This document shows positions 23,099 to 34,773 of a stretch of DNA of 64,000 nt, in pieces. The position numbers were made by a program, and so were the translations under genes. The first letter of the stretch is position 1. Every line of letters starts with the position of its first letter. The notes beneath the pieces were generated by a model. That model worked only from the letters and a program-made list of their open reading frames with translations. It did no database searches and was not told the origin of the DNA. Origin of the DNA: Malachius bipustulatus (Eukaryota; Arthropoda; Insecta; Coleoptera; Melyridae); the NCBI GenBank assembly GCA_910589415.1, contig OU342630.1, positions 372,001 to 436,000 of the forward strand, written 5' to 3'.

Positions 23099-23880
23099 AT
23101 GAATATGAAAAATAAAATTTTAGAAGTCACACATGAATCATTAAAACAAATTAATGTACAAAAATTTTATAATATTATGATTCAAAATTTATATCCAAAA
23201 AAACTATTAGATAAATTAATTTTCTCAACTACAAATTCATTACAGTTAGTACAAAACTTGAATAATTCTAACGATAGACAAGAAACTGAACAAACAAAAT
23301 ATATTTCTCTTCCATACATCAAACCTATTTCAATACAACTAGCTTCAATCCTTAAAACCTCTGAAAGAGATAAAGTTGCTTTTAAAAAAGCTTTTAAAGC
23401 TGAAAAAACTGTCAAACAATTGTTTTCAAAAATAAAAGATAAAACACCTAGGTACACTCCAACAATCAAATGTTGTTTATTCTATACCTTGCCTAAACTG
23501 CGATCTAAATTATATTGGAAAACTTCAAGAAATCTTACAAAATAATATTGCGTATTGCTTATTGACAGTTGCTAGTTGCTTATTGCTTGTTGCCTCAGTG
23601 TGAGAGCCGCCTTAAGGACCGCATAACATCTCACAAAAGTGATATAGCTAAAAAGAAAGACAGGCTTTAACAAAGCATATTACTTCCACAGGTCACGAAG
23701 CAGACTATAACAACTCCATAATTTTAGATTCTGAAGTTAACACTTTTAAACGCACATTTTTGGAAATGGTTAAGATTTCACAAAGACCAAATTTGATAAG
23801 TTCTAAGCAAGACATAGACAACTTAAGTAACATTTATAGTCTTTTATTAGAAATAGACAAAAATAAGAATAAATAATTTC
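23099..23880 (+). pseudogene. Penelope-like element fragment (RT end and GIY-YIG region)
   Basis: The frame at 23099-23545 carries ISLPYIKPISIQLASILK and KTVKQLFSKIKDKTPRY, then TIKCCLFYTLP and TSRNLTK. These match the C-terminal part of Penelope-like retroelements, where a GIY-YIG endonuclease follows the reverse transcriptase. Further blocks lie downstream in shifted frames: TSHKSDIAKKKDRL near 23630, and NSIILDSEVNTFKRTFLEM through IDKNKNK to a stop near 23875. A 67-bp insert (23546-23612) and several frameshifts break the gene. The polymerase core is absent, so the copy is 5'-truncated. Assignment rests on motif order and is fairly secure. Confidence 0.75.
23546..23612. mobile_element. 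67-bp insert flanked by TAA (MITE remnant)
   Basis: It sits inside the Penelope frame between two TAA triplets (23543-23545, 23613-23615). It ends GAGAGCCGCCT, close to the GTAAAGCCGCCT end of the TAA-flanked element at 27677-28472. TATTGCTTATTG-type units repeat inside. Likely a deleted Harbinger-type MITE. Confidence 0.5.
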
Positions 23881-23974
23881 CAAATATTTTGTCTTTCAAA
23901 AATTATTTTTACTCTGTTAAATATTTTTTCGATTATTTTTCAGTAAATTATCTAGGTATTTGTTTGTTACAATA

Positions 23975-24515
23975 GCTACTTTCTTTCGACCGTAAATTCG
24001 TGATCCGAACGCGTTATAACACGTTTGGATTCAAACAGGCGTGTTCTTTCGTAAACGGATTCATCCCCACTCTTTACCAGATTTGGATCGCGATCCGTAA
24101 TCTCCTCACCCCTGCGAATCGGAACGGATTGATCCGGATCCGAAAAACGTAACCTAAGATTCCTAAGAATATGTTTACGTTTTCATACTTTTATGTTTGT
24201 TTATTCTCATTTTGTTCATATGTAATATGTACCTACATTTTCGAAAGTAATGGAATAGTCTTACATTTAGAATATTATGATGGGTTATTTATTGGGTATA
24301 CGGGTATACCTATACCACATCCATTTCGTGCCATTTTTAAATATAAAGTTTTTTCCATTTATCTTACAATAATAATAATTCGAATCAGCTTTACACTTCC
24401 CTTTGTTGTTCTTTTGTCGCGATAAGTAAACGGGTCTATTCAATCCGCGATTCAGTGATCCGGATTCAACTTTCAGGATCCAATGATTCAAAGTGGCTGA
24501 GCGAAAGAAAGCAGC
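23975..24515. mobile_element. 541-bp MITE, TA duplication
   Basis: The ends GCTACTTTCTTTCG and CGAAAGAAAGCAGC are complementary with one mismatch and are flanked by TA (23973-23974, 24516-24517). Just inside both ends are GGATCC/GATCCG-rich blocks that repeat in both orientations. No coding sequence is seen. Confidence 0.65.
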
Positions 24516-24517
24516 TA

Positions 24518-25313
24518 ATAACTTCACTATCTTAAACAATAAATTAATTACTGCCTTCCTTACAATTAAATCAATAATGATCAAATTGACATCTTTCAAA
24601 AAATTTAACTGAAAATTATTCATAAAAAATGTAAAAACTTCTAAATAATTTTAAACCTTTTTTTGGAATTAACTTACCTATGTTGTTTAATTTTTATTTG
24701 GTTTATTAGTTTCTTGCCCTGTCATAAACCTTTAGCTCCTTGCCCATCGCTCGATTTCTATAGATATTCATGTAAGCGTACGAAGTTACCACCCAGATAT
24801 CCTGAAGTCAACTGAGAACAGGGAACGAGATACGGTTTCAATACAAATCAGAACTACCGCCATCTATATGTCAATACATCATCCCGTGCACACTTTATCC
24901 CATAAGGTTGCGCATCTTCCTGACTCTTTCAATCAACGCTGGTACTGTAATGCCAGCTCTACACGTTGGCCCAACTCAGGCAAATCAGAGCTAACACGAA
25001 TGTGTGGACGGTAAGTTCGTCTCGATTGGCCAAACATTTGGCAAACTGAGCGAAGTTTGTCCATGTTCGCCTCGCTGTCGGCAAATGACACGAATTCAAA
25101 GAGATTCGCGTGTTGTGAAGTTCGCTCTGGGACAAGCTGCTTGCGCTGCCCACACATTGCCCAGTTCGATCTCGTCGTTTACACTTTTTATTATTCACTG
25201 TACAGTGCAGTGCATTTACCGTTATTGAAAATAAAAGAACTAAAGAAATGACAACCTGGAAACATCACAGAATTTTCAGTTTTTAGAATTACTTATATGT
25301 AGGTATAGTAATA
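24518..25313. other. No recognisable gene; possible dispersed repeat
   Basis: AT-rich, then a more GC-rich patch at about 24950-25180. That patch shares TGTGTGGACGG and TTGGCC-type motifs with 30840-31000 in the other orientation. It is probably a decayed repeat, but no termini could be defined. Confidence 0.4.
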
Positions 25314-26461
25314 TACAGGGTGGTCCAACTTAAAACGTCAGGACTTTACCAAATGATAAATAACGTTAAAATAATGCCAGTTTCTCTAATACACTTATAG
25401 CCAAGAAAGCTTCTTTTTCAAGATACAGGGCATTGAAATTTTGGGAAAATAATAATGTTTTGTGAATATTGTCAAAAGGGCTGCTTTAAAAAAATTTAAA
25501 ATGGGCACGCAGCATGAGCTAAGTATCTTTCATGATTTACGGCTTATGGTGATAAATTGCGAAAACCAGCGGCGGAGATATGGGTGTGCCATCGCCCCTT
25601 TTCAAAAAAAAAAAATTGACGCCACTGACTCTATGGCAAATTTAATAATACTGTTCAATGCCCCATGCTTTTTAGAACAAAAAAGAACTCTCTAATTTTT
25701 TTCACAAGGGGCACCTTTTTCGAGATAATTCAGGTTTTCTTAGGTAATATCCGTAGCCATTTTAAGAATCACAGACAAATTCTAATCTTTTTTATTTATT
25801 TAAAAAAAAATAACTTTTACCTAAATAATATTTCTCCTTCCCTTCTCTAAGGGCCGGTTGTTCGTACGTCAGTTAACAATTTTGAGATAATTACTGATTT
25901 TAAAATGCCCTGTATTATCAAACCATTGGTCTGATATTTCTGAAAATGAATTCTGCTCGCTTTGAGAAGAGTTAATTACTGATTAAAAATACAAGATGAT
26001 TAATTATATTCGCCGTATTTTCAAAATTTGCAATTTAAAATCAGTAATTATCTCAAAATTTTTAACTGACGTACGAACAACCGGCCCTTAATAACAGAAA
26101 TAAACAACAACTAACTAATGTAACAATAATTGTCAGTAACCATAGAGTCAGTGGCGTAAATTTTTTATTTTGAAAAGGGGCGATGGCACACCCATATCTC
26201 CGCCGCTGTTTTTCTAAATTTATCACCATAAGCCGTAAATCATGAAAGATACTTAGCTCATGCTGCGTGCCAAATTTCAACTTTTTTAAAGCAGCCGTTT
26301 TGACAATATTCACAAAACATTGTTTTTTTTACCAAAACTTCAAGCCCTGTATCTTGAAAAGGAAGCTTTCTTGGCTATAAGTGTATTAGAGAAACTGGCA
26401 TTATTTTAAAGTTATCTATCGTTTGGTAAAGTCCTGACGTTTTAAGTTGGACCACCCTGTA
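25314..26461. mobile_element. Fold-back element, 1148 bp, with a nested MITE
   Basis: The left end TACAGGGTGGTCCAACTT and its inverted copy at 26461 start arms of about 330 bp. The arms match closely, including inner ACAGGGC/GCCCTGT blocks. The spacer holds a 240-bp MITE (25849-26089). Similar peptides can be read from both arms only because they are inverted copies. Confidence 0.9.
25849..26089. mobile_element. MITE of the GGGCCGGTTG family, complete
   Basis: The ends TAAGGGCCGGTTGTTCGTAC and their complement frame about 240 bp. The subterminal parts (TTTTGAGATAATTACTGATTTT) are also inverted copies. A relative is at 50041-50277 and a truncated one at 20880-21116. Confidence 0.8.
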
Positions 26462-26952
26462 TATAATACACAGGATGTCCCAATATTCCATGGACATGGA
26501 GCAACCACAGATTACTGAGGTAAAAAAAAAGTCGCTCGGACCAAACTTATCTCTATACCAAAATGCTTCGTTTGTCCGTTAGAGGGCGAAGTCTTTTGAA
26601 AATTTTAGTTTTTTTGAAATAGCTCACAGTCGGCTGATTCAAATTCGATGAAATTTAGTAGGTAAATTTCTTATTAAAAGTACTAATTTCTGATGTACAT
26701 GATAATTTGACGGAAACCCAGGAAGGGATGAAACTACCCCTACCCTCCATTAAAATCGATCGTAATTGTTGATAGGGTAGCAGGAACGCTCTTCATGTTT
26801 TTTTGTTTGAAAGATACATCGTTTTAGCCCATTGTTGGTCTCCAACAAAAATCTGTATCTTTCCAAGGTGCTATGTGATAAAATAAATTAGTCGATGGTA
26901 CCTAACCAAAATTTTATTTCATTCTTTTAATTTGTAAGCAAATTTTCAATTG

Positions 26953-27164
26953 AAGGGTCCAATGCAATAACCAGCTCTTGATCATAGAAAATAATAAGAA
27001 TAGCAATATCATCAACTCTAATTTTAATTTTTAATTTCCTTATTTTCTATGATCAAAAGCTGGTTATTACACAGGACGAAAGAGAATTTTATACTATGTA
27101 AGAATCGACTGCTAACTAATTTTGCCGTAAAAATGGACTTGACTGGTTATTGCATTGGACCCTT
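26953..27164. mobile_element. 212-bp MITE with CAATTG duplication
   Basis: The ends AAGGGTCCAATGCAATAACC and the complement frame 212 bp. CAATTG flanks both sides (26947-26952, 27165-27170). The matching place in the other fold-back arm (near 27405) has a single CAATTG, so the duplication is confirmed by an in-sequence empty site. An 8-bp reading (TTCAATTG) is also possible. Confidence 0.85.
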
Positions 27165-27676
27165 CAATTGTCAGGTGATTATTTTATCTAAACTCATAAA
27201 AGATATTTAATATGGTTCCGTTTTTTTTTCAGGTGTTTGCAAACGGTTTTTTTCAAACGCAGTAAACAGTTTGCAAAACGACGAGGTTCTAAGAAGAGTT
27301 CAAATAAATTTTTTGCGCAGAATGAAGTTTCTAGGGTCCAAACCGGCGCCCACATCGAGCATCTTTTATGAGATTAGATCAAATAATCACCTGACAATTG
27401 AAAATTTGATTTCAAATTAAAAGAATGAAATAAAATTTTGATTAGGTACCATCGACTAATTTATTTTACCACATAGCACCTCGGAAAGATACAGATTTTT
27501 GTAGGAGACCAACAATGGGCTAAAAGGATGTATCTTTCAAACAAAAAAACATGAACAGCGTTCCTGCTACCCTATCAACAATTACGATCGATTTTAATGG
27601 AGGGTAGGGGTAGTTTCATCCCTTCCCGGGTTTCCGTCAAATTATCATGTACATCAGAAATTAGTACTTTTAATAA

Positions 27677-28472
27677 TGGCAGCTTTACACGATGTCAGTA
27701 ACTGGGGCGAGTTACTAGAACCGAGTACTGGAGTTTAGTAACTCTCCTAGTGTAAACAAATAATTTTTTATTCCAGTAACACTCGTTCCAGTAAACCGTT
27801 CCAGTTGAGTAAATGAGGCGGCTTTACACGATGCCAGTAACTGGGGCGAGTTACTAGAACCGAGTACTGGAGTTTAGTAACTCCCCTAGTGTAAACAAAT
27901 AATTTTATATTCCAGTAACACTTGTTCCAGTAAACCATTCCAGTCGAGTAAATAGAAAGCCCTTCTATTCACTGGCACAAGTAGCTACCCCCACCGTTCG
28001 TCCTACTGGACTGCCATGGGCACTAAGCTGGTGTAGATCGCCACTCGCCACGTGTTGTTCAGTTGTGATTTGTGAAGTTCAATTTCTGTATTCAGCTATA
28101 ATATCTTCCCATGCAAGCTCTTTTAAAAGTATGTTATTTGAATGTTCCTTTTTCCTTTCTAGTTAGCCATTTTCTGACCTATATTCTTTTTTTTTGGTTC
28201 TTGTTCCTTTTCTAATATATCTAGCAATTTATCGCGTATTGACTTTAAATTAATAACGATTTTTTGATAATACGCTTTTGATTCAAATTCATTTTTGTAA
28301 AATAAGTTCATAACTTATAAAATATTGTACTTCAAATTGACATTTATATTGAATACTCGTACACTAAGTAGGTACTGGAAACCGTGTAGACACCACTGTC
28401 TTGAAAAACACTTGCTCCCAGTACTCGGTTCTAGTAACTCGCGCCAGTTACTGGCATCGTGTAAAGCCGCCT
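27677..28472. mobile_element. PIF/Harbinger-type non-autonomous element, TAA duplication
   Basis: TGGCAGCTTTACACGATG on the left and AGGCGGCTTTACACGATG (inverted) on the right frame 796 bp. TAA flanks both ends (27674-27676, 28473-28475). The other fold-back arm has the empty site with one TAA. The left 130 bp are duplicated in tandem (from 27677 and from about 27808). A short minus-strand peptide near 28065-28130 (KELAWEDIIAEY) faintly recalls a MADF-type domain, which Harbinger elements can carry, but it is too short to call. Confidence 0.85.
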
Positions 28473-28676
28473 TAAGAAATTTACCTACTAAATTTCATCG
28501 AATTTGAATCAGCCGACTTTGAGCTATTTCAAAAAAACTAAAATTTTCAAAAGACTTCGCCCTCTAACGGACAAACGAAGCATTTTGGTATAGAGATAAG
28601 TTTGGTCCGAGCGACTTTTTTTTACCTCAGTAATCTGTGGTTGCTCCATGTCCATGGAATATTGGGACACCCTGTA

Positions 28677-29881
28677 TAAAGTGAACCTATGCCATGGGAC
28701 CCGAAAAATAATTTTAATAAAGATAAGAATAAGATTTGATTATTTTTATTGAACCTTGCTTCTTAGTTGTTAAATGTTCTTCATCGTTTTGGGTTTACAC
28801 AATAAACAATGAAATATAAAAAACAAAAGCAGACACATAAAATGTCAGAATCAAGATCAAAATTAATTTATATTTTTTCTAAAATTAAAATTAAAAAAAA
28901 AAACACACCATTTGCGACATTTTACTATAATAATTATGATTTTTTAAAAGTATTTTTAAGTTTTTACATATTTTTTACAATTTATGAGTGAACAAGGGAC
29001 CAATCGATCCTGAAACGTTTCATTTTTATAAAAACATTTTTGAAAAATGATAAGAATAAGGTTCCCGAATAATAAACACACGGCTTAAAACTACTTAATT
29101 AATTTTTATGAGTATTAACACTAAAATTAGTAATTAACGAAAAAAGTCTTCATAAGTCTTTTTTTAATGTAGGTAACAAATAAATAGACCAGTCCTCGGC
29201 CCTATCTAATAATTACACATGAAAAAAGGCCATTCCTTGGAAAATGCAATTTTGATTATGATTTTTGAATATGTTGTTAGAGAACCAGTGCCAGTTGTAA
29301 AATACCAATTATGCATCAACGAAAGCCTTGTGCGTTTTACGTAATGAGCAAAAAGAGAAAAAGAAACTTTGCCAATGATATCGCTCAAACCATGACTTCA
29401 CAGAAAATCTTGTAGCATGAATTTCAAAGAAAAAAATTTGCAATTTGCAAAACAAAATTTTGCAAATTTGTAATTAAAAGTCTTTATTTAACACTGTGCC
29501 TTCAGTCATTTTTGAGATATAGTTTTTCTAAAATCTTAACATTTTTTTTTTAAATAATTTAAAAAATAAATATTGCCTAATATCTCAGAAAATACCTTAA
29601 TACCTACCTTAAATACGTTAAACAAGGAATGATATCAGAATTTAATGCGAAATACATTTCTTGCCCTGTATTGTGGTAAGCGCACAAAAAGACTAGCTCT
29701 AATCATTTTTTTTTTTAATTCTCATAAAACTAAATCTACGAAAAATGGGTTTTGGGAAAAATCAATTTTTTCTACCTACCTAGATTTTTTAGGCGAAAAT
29801 TATCAAAATGCAAGAATTGAGGATTATTATGAAATTCCAAAATTAAAATGATTAGTTTGCCTTAAAAAGTAAAATATATTG
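28677..29881. other. No recognisable gene
   Basis: Strongly AT-rich spacer with A and T runs. Open stretches here are short and lysine/phenylalanine-rich, as expected from base composition. Confidence 0.5.
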
Positions 29882-30566
29882 TACAGGGTTAGAACTATTT
29901 AAAGGGCCACTACAGGGATATCCTAAACCCTTGAAGATACGAGGTCGGTTAAATTAGAGAAAAGTTGCGCTATTTTGTGGCCATCTCGAATCCGTCAACA
30001 TGCAAGATATCTGTGACCGTTCCTGAAATATCCTGAAAAAACTGAAAAATTGAGATTTCTTATTTTCGTTATATCTTTTTTGTTATTGGAAATTAATAAA
30101 TAATTTTTTGTAGGCTTACATGTGATATTTTAAAAATTTTCAAAGCCAACTTAAGAAGAAAAATTTTCCAATATTTTTTTTCTGAAGTTTATTAATTTTT
30201 GGTTTCCATTATTTTTTTCATATCGAACGACATAAAAAAATAATATGGCGGCCATAAGAAAAACGAAAAACTAGTCGGCTTTGACAATTTTTGAACCGTC
30301 AGATGAATAGCTCATAATGGCTTATGAAAGCCTACTAAAAATTATTTATTAATTTCCAATTTTAAGAAAGATATGGCAAAAATAAGATTTCTCGATTTTT
30401 CTGTTTTTTCAGGATATTTCAGAAACGGTCACAGATATCTTGCATGTTTTGACGGATTCGAGATGGCCACAAAATAGTGCAACTTTTCTCTAATTTAACC
30501 GACCTCGTATCTTCAATGGTTTAGGATATCCCTGTTAGTGACCCTTTAAATAGTTCTAACCCTGTA
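29882..30566. mobile_element. Fold-back element, 685 bp
   Basis: TACAGGGTTAGAACTATTTA at the left and its complement at the right start arms of about 300 bp. They include CACAGATATCTTGCATG-type blocks repeated inverted. TA at both ends. A fragment of a related family is at about 56340-56440. Confidence 0.88.
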
Positions 30567-31009
30567 TATTTATCTACAATCATTAAATAAAGAGCACTTA
30601 ATTATCCCACCCATCTAAGTTACTTTAGGTAAGAATCCATATCACCGCACTAGTATGCTAAGAAGTCTATTAACGCACTAGTGAGATATAAACAACAATT
30701 ATCAGAGCAAAGCTTGCATAATTATGGCAAAACAATTTTACACTTTCAATTCCCGTTCCTTGTGGAAATTCAAGACATTTAACTGTCGTTGTGGCCGCAA
30801 TAATTTCGATATCTGTCATTATGAATTCACTACGGTCGTTCGCCTGTACTTCGGCCAAGACTAAGGCTACAATCACCATCGTGTGGACGGCAGTTTGTAC
30901 AAGAATGTGTCGGCGAATGATTCGGCAAATGTTTCGACAAATAGTTCGGCCAACATATGGGCCAATGTGTGGATGAACAATGGTTGAATCAGAGCTACAA
31001 GGTCGACTG
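30567..31009. other. No recognisable gene
   Basis: Spacer between two fold-backs. The stretch 30840-31000 shares motifs with 24950-25180 (see there). No gene call is supported. Confidence 0.4.
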
Positions 31010-32962
31010 TACAGGTGTCCCATATAACTTGGTCCTGTACCTTATTGGAGAATCCAGAGTTGGTACGAAAAAAATTTTCAAATAAATGTTGTTTCGAATA
31101 ATGGGATCTTTTTTTATAAACTAATTTCAAAATGGCCGATATTTTATATACAGGGTATATACCTTTTTTTTCAAAACGAAGGCCTGTATATTTTTACCTT
31201 TTCTAAAACGAATGAAAAATACAAATACATTAATCTATGTCATATAGATCTACGACATCCTGTTTCAAATTATGAGGCCTTTTCAGCAAAAAATAGCTCA
31301 ACTTTGAAGCACCATGCACAGGTTATTGCTATGTGACATTTTCAAATGATCAATCAAAAGATTTTTAAGTTTATCTTCTTTATTTTTTTGTGAATAAAAA
31401 TCTAAAATTTCCAACCACAAAGCAGTGTTGCCACATTTTCTAAAGTGCTGATTTTCTTCACTTTTTCAAATGACAGGCCATATATTACATGGGCCCAATC
31501 GAAAGTACTTTAAAATACGAATTCAATGATATGTCACAACCTAGCAGTGGATTCATTTTTTTACATTCAATTCATATTTTTCTGGAAAAAATCAGAATAG
31601 GTAGATATAATATGTATTTATTATGAACGGCCAATGGTTTTCATGACAATGAGAGCTCATGTTCATAAATAAATATATTGTGACAGTTTAACTTGTTGAA
31701 CCCTTATGTCACTTATCTAGTTGTCTTGGAATCCATATGATTGTTTATCATGAATACATCTTCAAGGATTTTTCCAAAAATCACAAATTGAATGAAAACA
31801 AATAAATTGAATCCTATGTTGTAATCTATAATTGAATTTGTCTTATAGAGTACTTTCGAATGAGCCCATGTAATATATGGCTTGCCATTTGAAAAAATGT
31901 AGAAAATTGGCACTTTACGAAACTGCTTTGTAATGCAAAACTTCACATTTTTATTCACAAATTATTAAAGAAGACTAATTTGAAAATGTTATGGTGAAAA
32001 CGGCGTTCAAAAATGTCAGCTAGCCTTCTATACATGATGTTTCAAAGTTGAGATTTTTTTGCCGAGGGGGCGTCATAAATTCGAAATAGGAGGTCCGAGA
32101 CCATACAGTAGAGGCCTTCATATCTAAAAAAGGCCACTTAGCGTCATGACCCTGTATATAAAACATCGGCCATTTTGAAATTAGTTAAAAAGAAATGATC
32201 TCATTATCCGAAACAACATTTTTTCGTACCACATTTAGGTTCCTTAATAAGGTACAGGGTGATTCATTATAATGTCGCCCCCCTTTAACTTTGTTATTTC
32301 ATGTGTCCCAAAAAAATTAAAAGTAGGGTTATGTAGGTGCTAAAAAAGACTTTTTTATACGTGTAACAAAAATTTGAAAATAGATCAGTATATAGGGAAA
32401 ACCAAAAATTATTTTTTTTTTTTTCAATGGATCACCCTATTTATGAATTTATTTTTCGATTCCTCGTAAAATTCTAAGCATAAATTATTATATACCATAC
32501 CGTATACCTAAATTCAATGACTTCTGAAATATTCGCATTTGAAACATCATCAAATATTTTTTCAAGCAATTAACTGTTGCAAATCAAGAAATCTAACAAT
32601 AAAATGCTCTACTGGGCCTCCATTTTTTTCAACACATTTTATAAGGGTTTATAAGGATTTATAAGGGTTGTTCGCATTTTCTCCAATGAATCCTGTTATG
32701 AATTCTGGGTTATTTTCATTTAAATTATTAATTTCAATCCGTATCAAATCTTTAAGATGATCGAGGTTTTCAATTTGGTAGTCATACACACGGTTTTTTA
32801 AATAGTTTCAAATGCGAATATTTCAGAAACTATTGAATTTAGGTATATGGTATGTTATATAAATTATGCTTAGAATTTTACGAGGAATCGAAAAATAAAT
32901 TCATATATAGGGTGTTCCATTGAAAAAAAATTAAATTTTTGGTTTTCCCTGTATACTGATCT

Positions 32963-33232
32963 TTTTTTTTTTTTTAAAAAAAGGAGGGAGCATCGGTCTT
33001 AACTATGTAGGTAAGACAAAGTCGCTCCACTCCGGTAACACGGGATTTCGAGCATCTTACTCATTCACCCAGCCTCAAGTATGCCATTTAAATTTAAACG
33101 TTCGGTCGCTTGTTTTATTTTTCACATACATTCGAAAATGCATCCGAAAAATAACACGAGCCGGTGAGTTCCGAACTCGCGACCTTAGGCTCGGTAGGCA
33201 GCGGACTGAACCGCTAGGCTACGCGAGTCTCC
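32963..33232 (-). mobile_element. tRNA-derived SINE
   Basis: A 270-bp minus-strand insert flanked by an 11-bp duplication TATACTGATCT (32952-32962, 33233-33243). Its head looks like a tRNA gene: an A box GTAGCCTAGCGG (33211-33222) and a B-box-like GGTCGCGAGTTCGGAACTC (33166-33184), an internal RNA polymerase III promoter. It ends in an A-rich tail. The B box departs from the GGTTCGANTCC consensus. The LINE partner is not identified. Confidence 0.85.
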
Positions 33233-34773
33233 TATACTGATCTATTTTCAAATTTTTGTTATACGTATAAAAAAGTATTTTTTAGCACCTACATAACCCT
33301 ACTTTTAATTTTTTTGCGACACATGAAATTGTAACGGTTCTTTTGATACTGTTACATTAATTATTAAATAAATAAAATTTTTATTCATTTTCCCTGTAGG
33401 AAGAACTGTATATTTCTGGAGCACACTATACATTGCCTTCATAGGTTGCGTTTAACACCGCTCAGTGGCGACAGTACCGTTCGTACTTCCTGAGTCGCGC
33501 GTCGCTTCATTTCGTGGTACCTGCAGGGAGGGGAATAATTAATATAAGGTACAGCACAGTAATGAGTGATTGATTCCTGTTAGACATTTTAAAACAAACA
33601 CCTGTTTAATTTAATTGTTCTTCAAACATAATGTCTCGCAGCTAGAAAGCAGCCCTTCACCCACTCAGTAGGTAAGTGTGGAGCATTCTCTGTAATATTG
33701 CTTCTTATCTTGCAATACCGCGATGAAGGTCGAGTGGCAATAAGTCAAGATGGCCGATCTCATTTCATTTTTTTTAATTAATTTAATTAATTCCTTATTA
33801 CTGTTAATATTATCGTTTTCAATATTTCAATTTCAATTTCAAGATTTCAATACGCATTATATTTTATAATGCTTTATATTTCATTATTGACGGTGAGTTC
33901 TCGAGAGTTTTGGAGGTTACTTTTTATTAACCTCAATTTTTATCACGTGAAGGGTTGAACTATTTAAGTTCAACACGTTCTAATTACTCTCGAGGATTCG
34001 CGTCGATCATTATTCTGCTGAGTCTGAAATCTTCTGATCTGCTGGAGGGGGTTCGCCCCTTTTTACCACGGATGCCTTTTCCAACATCAATACCCATCAG
34101 GACCAATGACAGACCGATGACGACCGGCTAGCTAGCAACGGTATCCGCGAGCTATGCCTGTGTTGCTCAGTGGCGCGTCCCCTGGGTGGCGGATTGGGGC
34201 CTTCCCTTACAGGAAGGATGCGCGGCCGGAGGTGCTGGGCTGTTTCTGGGAGAACTCGTGACTCACAAAAATGGACAGGGCCCCCGACTGCGCGGCGGAC
34301 CAGGCACAGGACTCGAGAGACGTGTGAGGTGTGACACACGGTGGGGGCAGCGACCCACGAGACCTCTAGCTCCGCACACTCATACCAAACCACACAGTAC
34401 ACTGACACAATGGAAAAGTAGACAGATCTCGGAAGCCTCTTCAGCACAGACTGGGAGAACTCTGAGGTGGAGGTTCGGCGGAATGGTAGCGTCGAAATAA
34501 AGTCAGGACCGCACACCTGATGCCGTTGGACAGTACAGGGGCCCACCCTTGCCTAGCCAGCGTAGGGGGCTGCCCTATCATCCTTCGAAAAATCTTGAAA
34601 GCATAGCAATGCCAGGTGGCGCCTGGGAAATAGGCCAAGCTGCGCTTTTCAAGGGGCTTCGCCTGCGGCCGCCACCGACCAGAAACCTTAGGAACAGTTT
34701 TTAAGGAAGTGGGAAGAGAGGGAGGAGAGAAGTCTACTTGGACATACAAATCTACACAAACAAACAAAAAAAT

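Larger units (their letters stand above)
26467..28676. mobile_element. Large fold-back element, 2.2 kb, with two nested insertions
   Basis: The left end TACACAGGATGTCCCAATAT and the right end (inverted, TACAGGGTGTCCCAATAT) begin arms that match over about 700 bp once two insertions are removed. One insertion is in the left arm (26953-27164), the other in the right arm (27677-28472). The opposite arm shows the empty site for each. Another copy of this family starts at 63625. No coding sequence is recognised. Confidence 0.9.

Noticed and set aside
25462..26313. Two similar peptides beginning MNIVK on opposite strands
   Set aside because: They come from the two arms of one fold-back and mirror each other; no known domain.
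28065..28250. MADF-domain gene in the Harbinger-type element
   Set aside because: Only a dozen residues fit and stops follow at once; recorded as a hint only.
33160..33230. tRNA gene on the minus strand
   Set aside because: It is the head of a SINE with a target duplication and A-rich tail; the B box is diverged.
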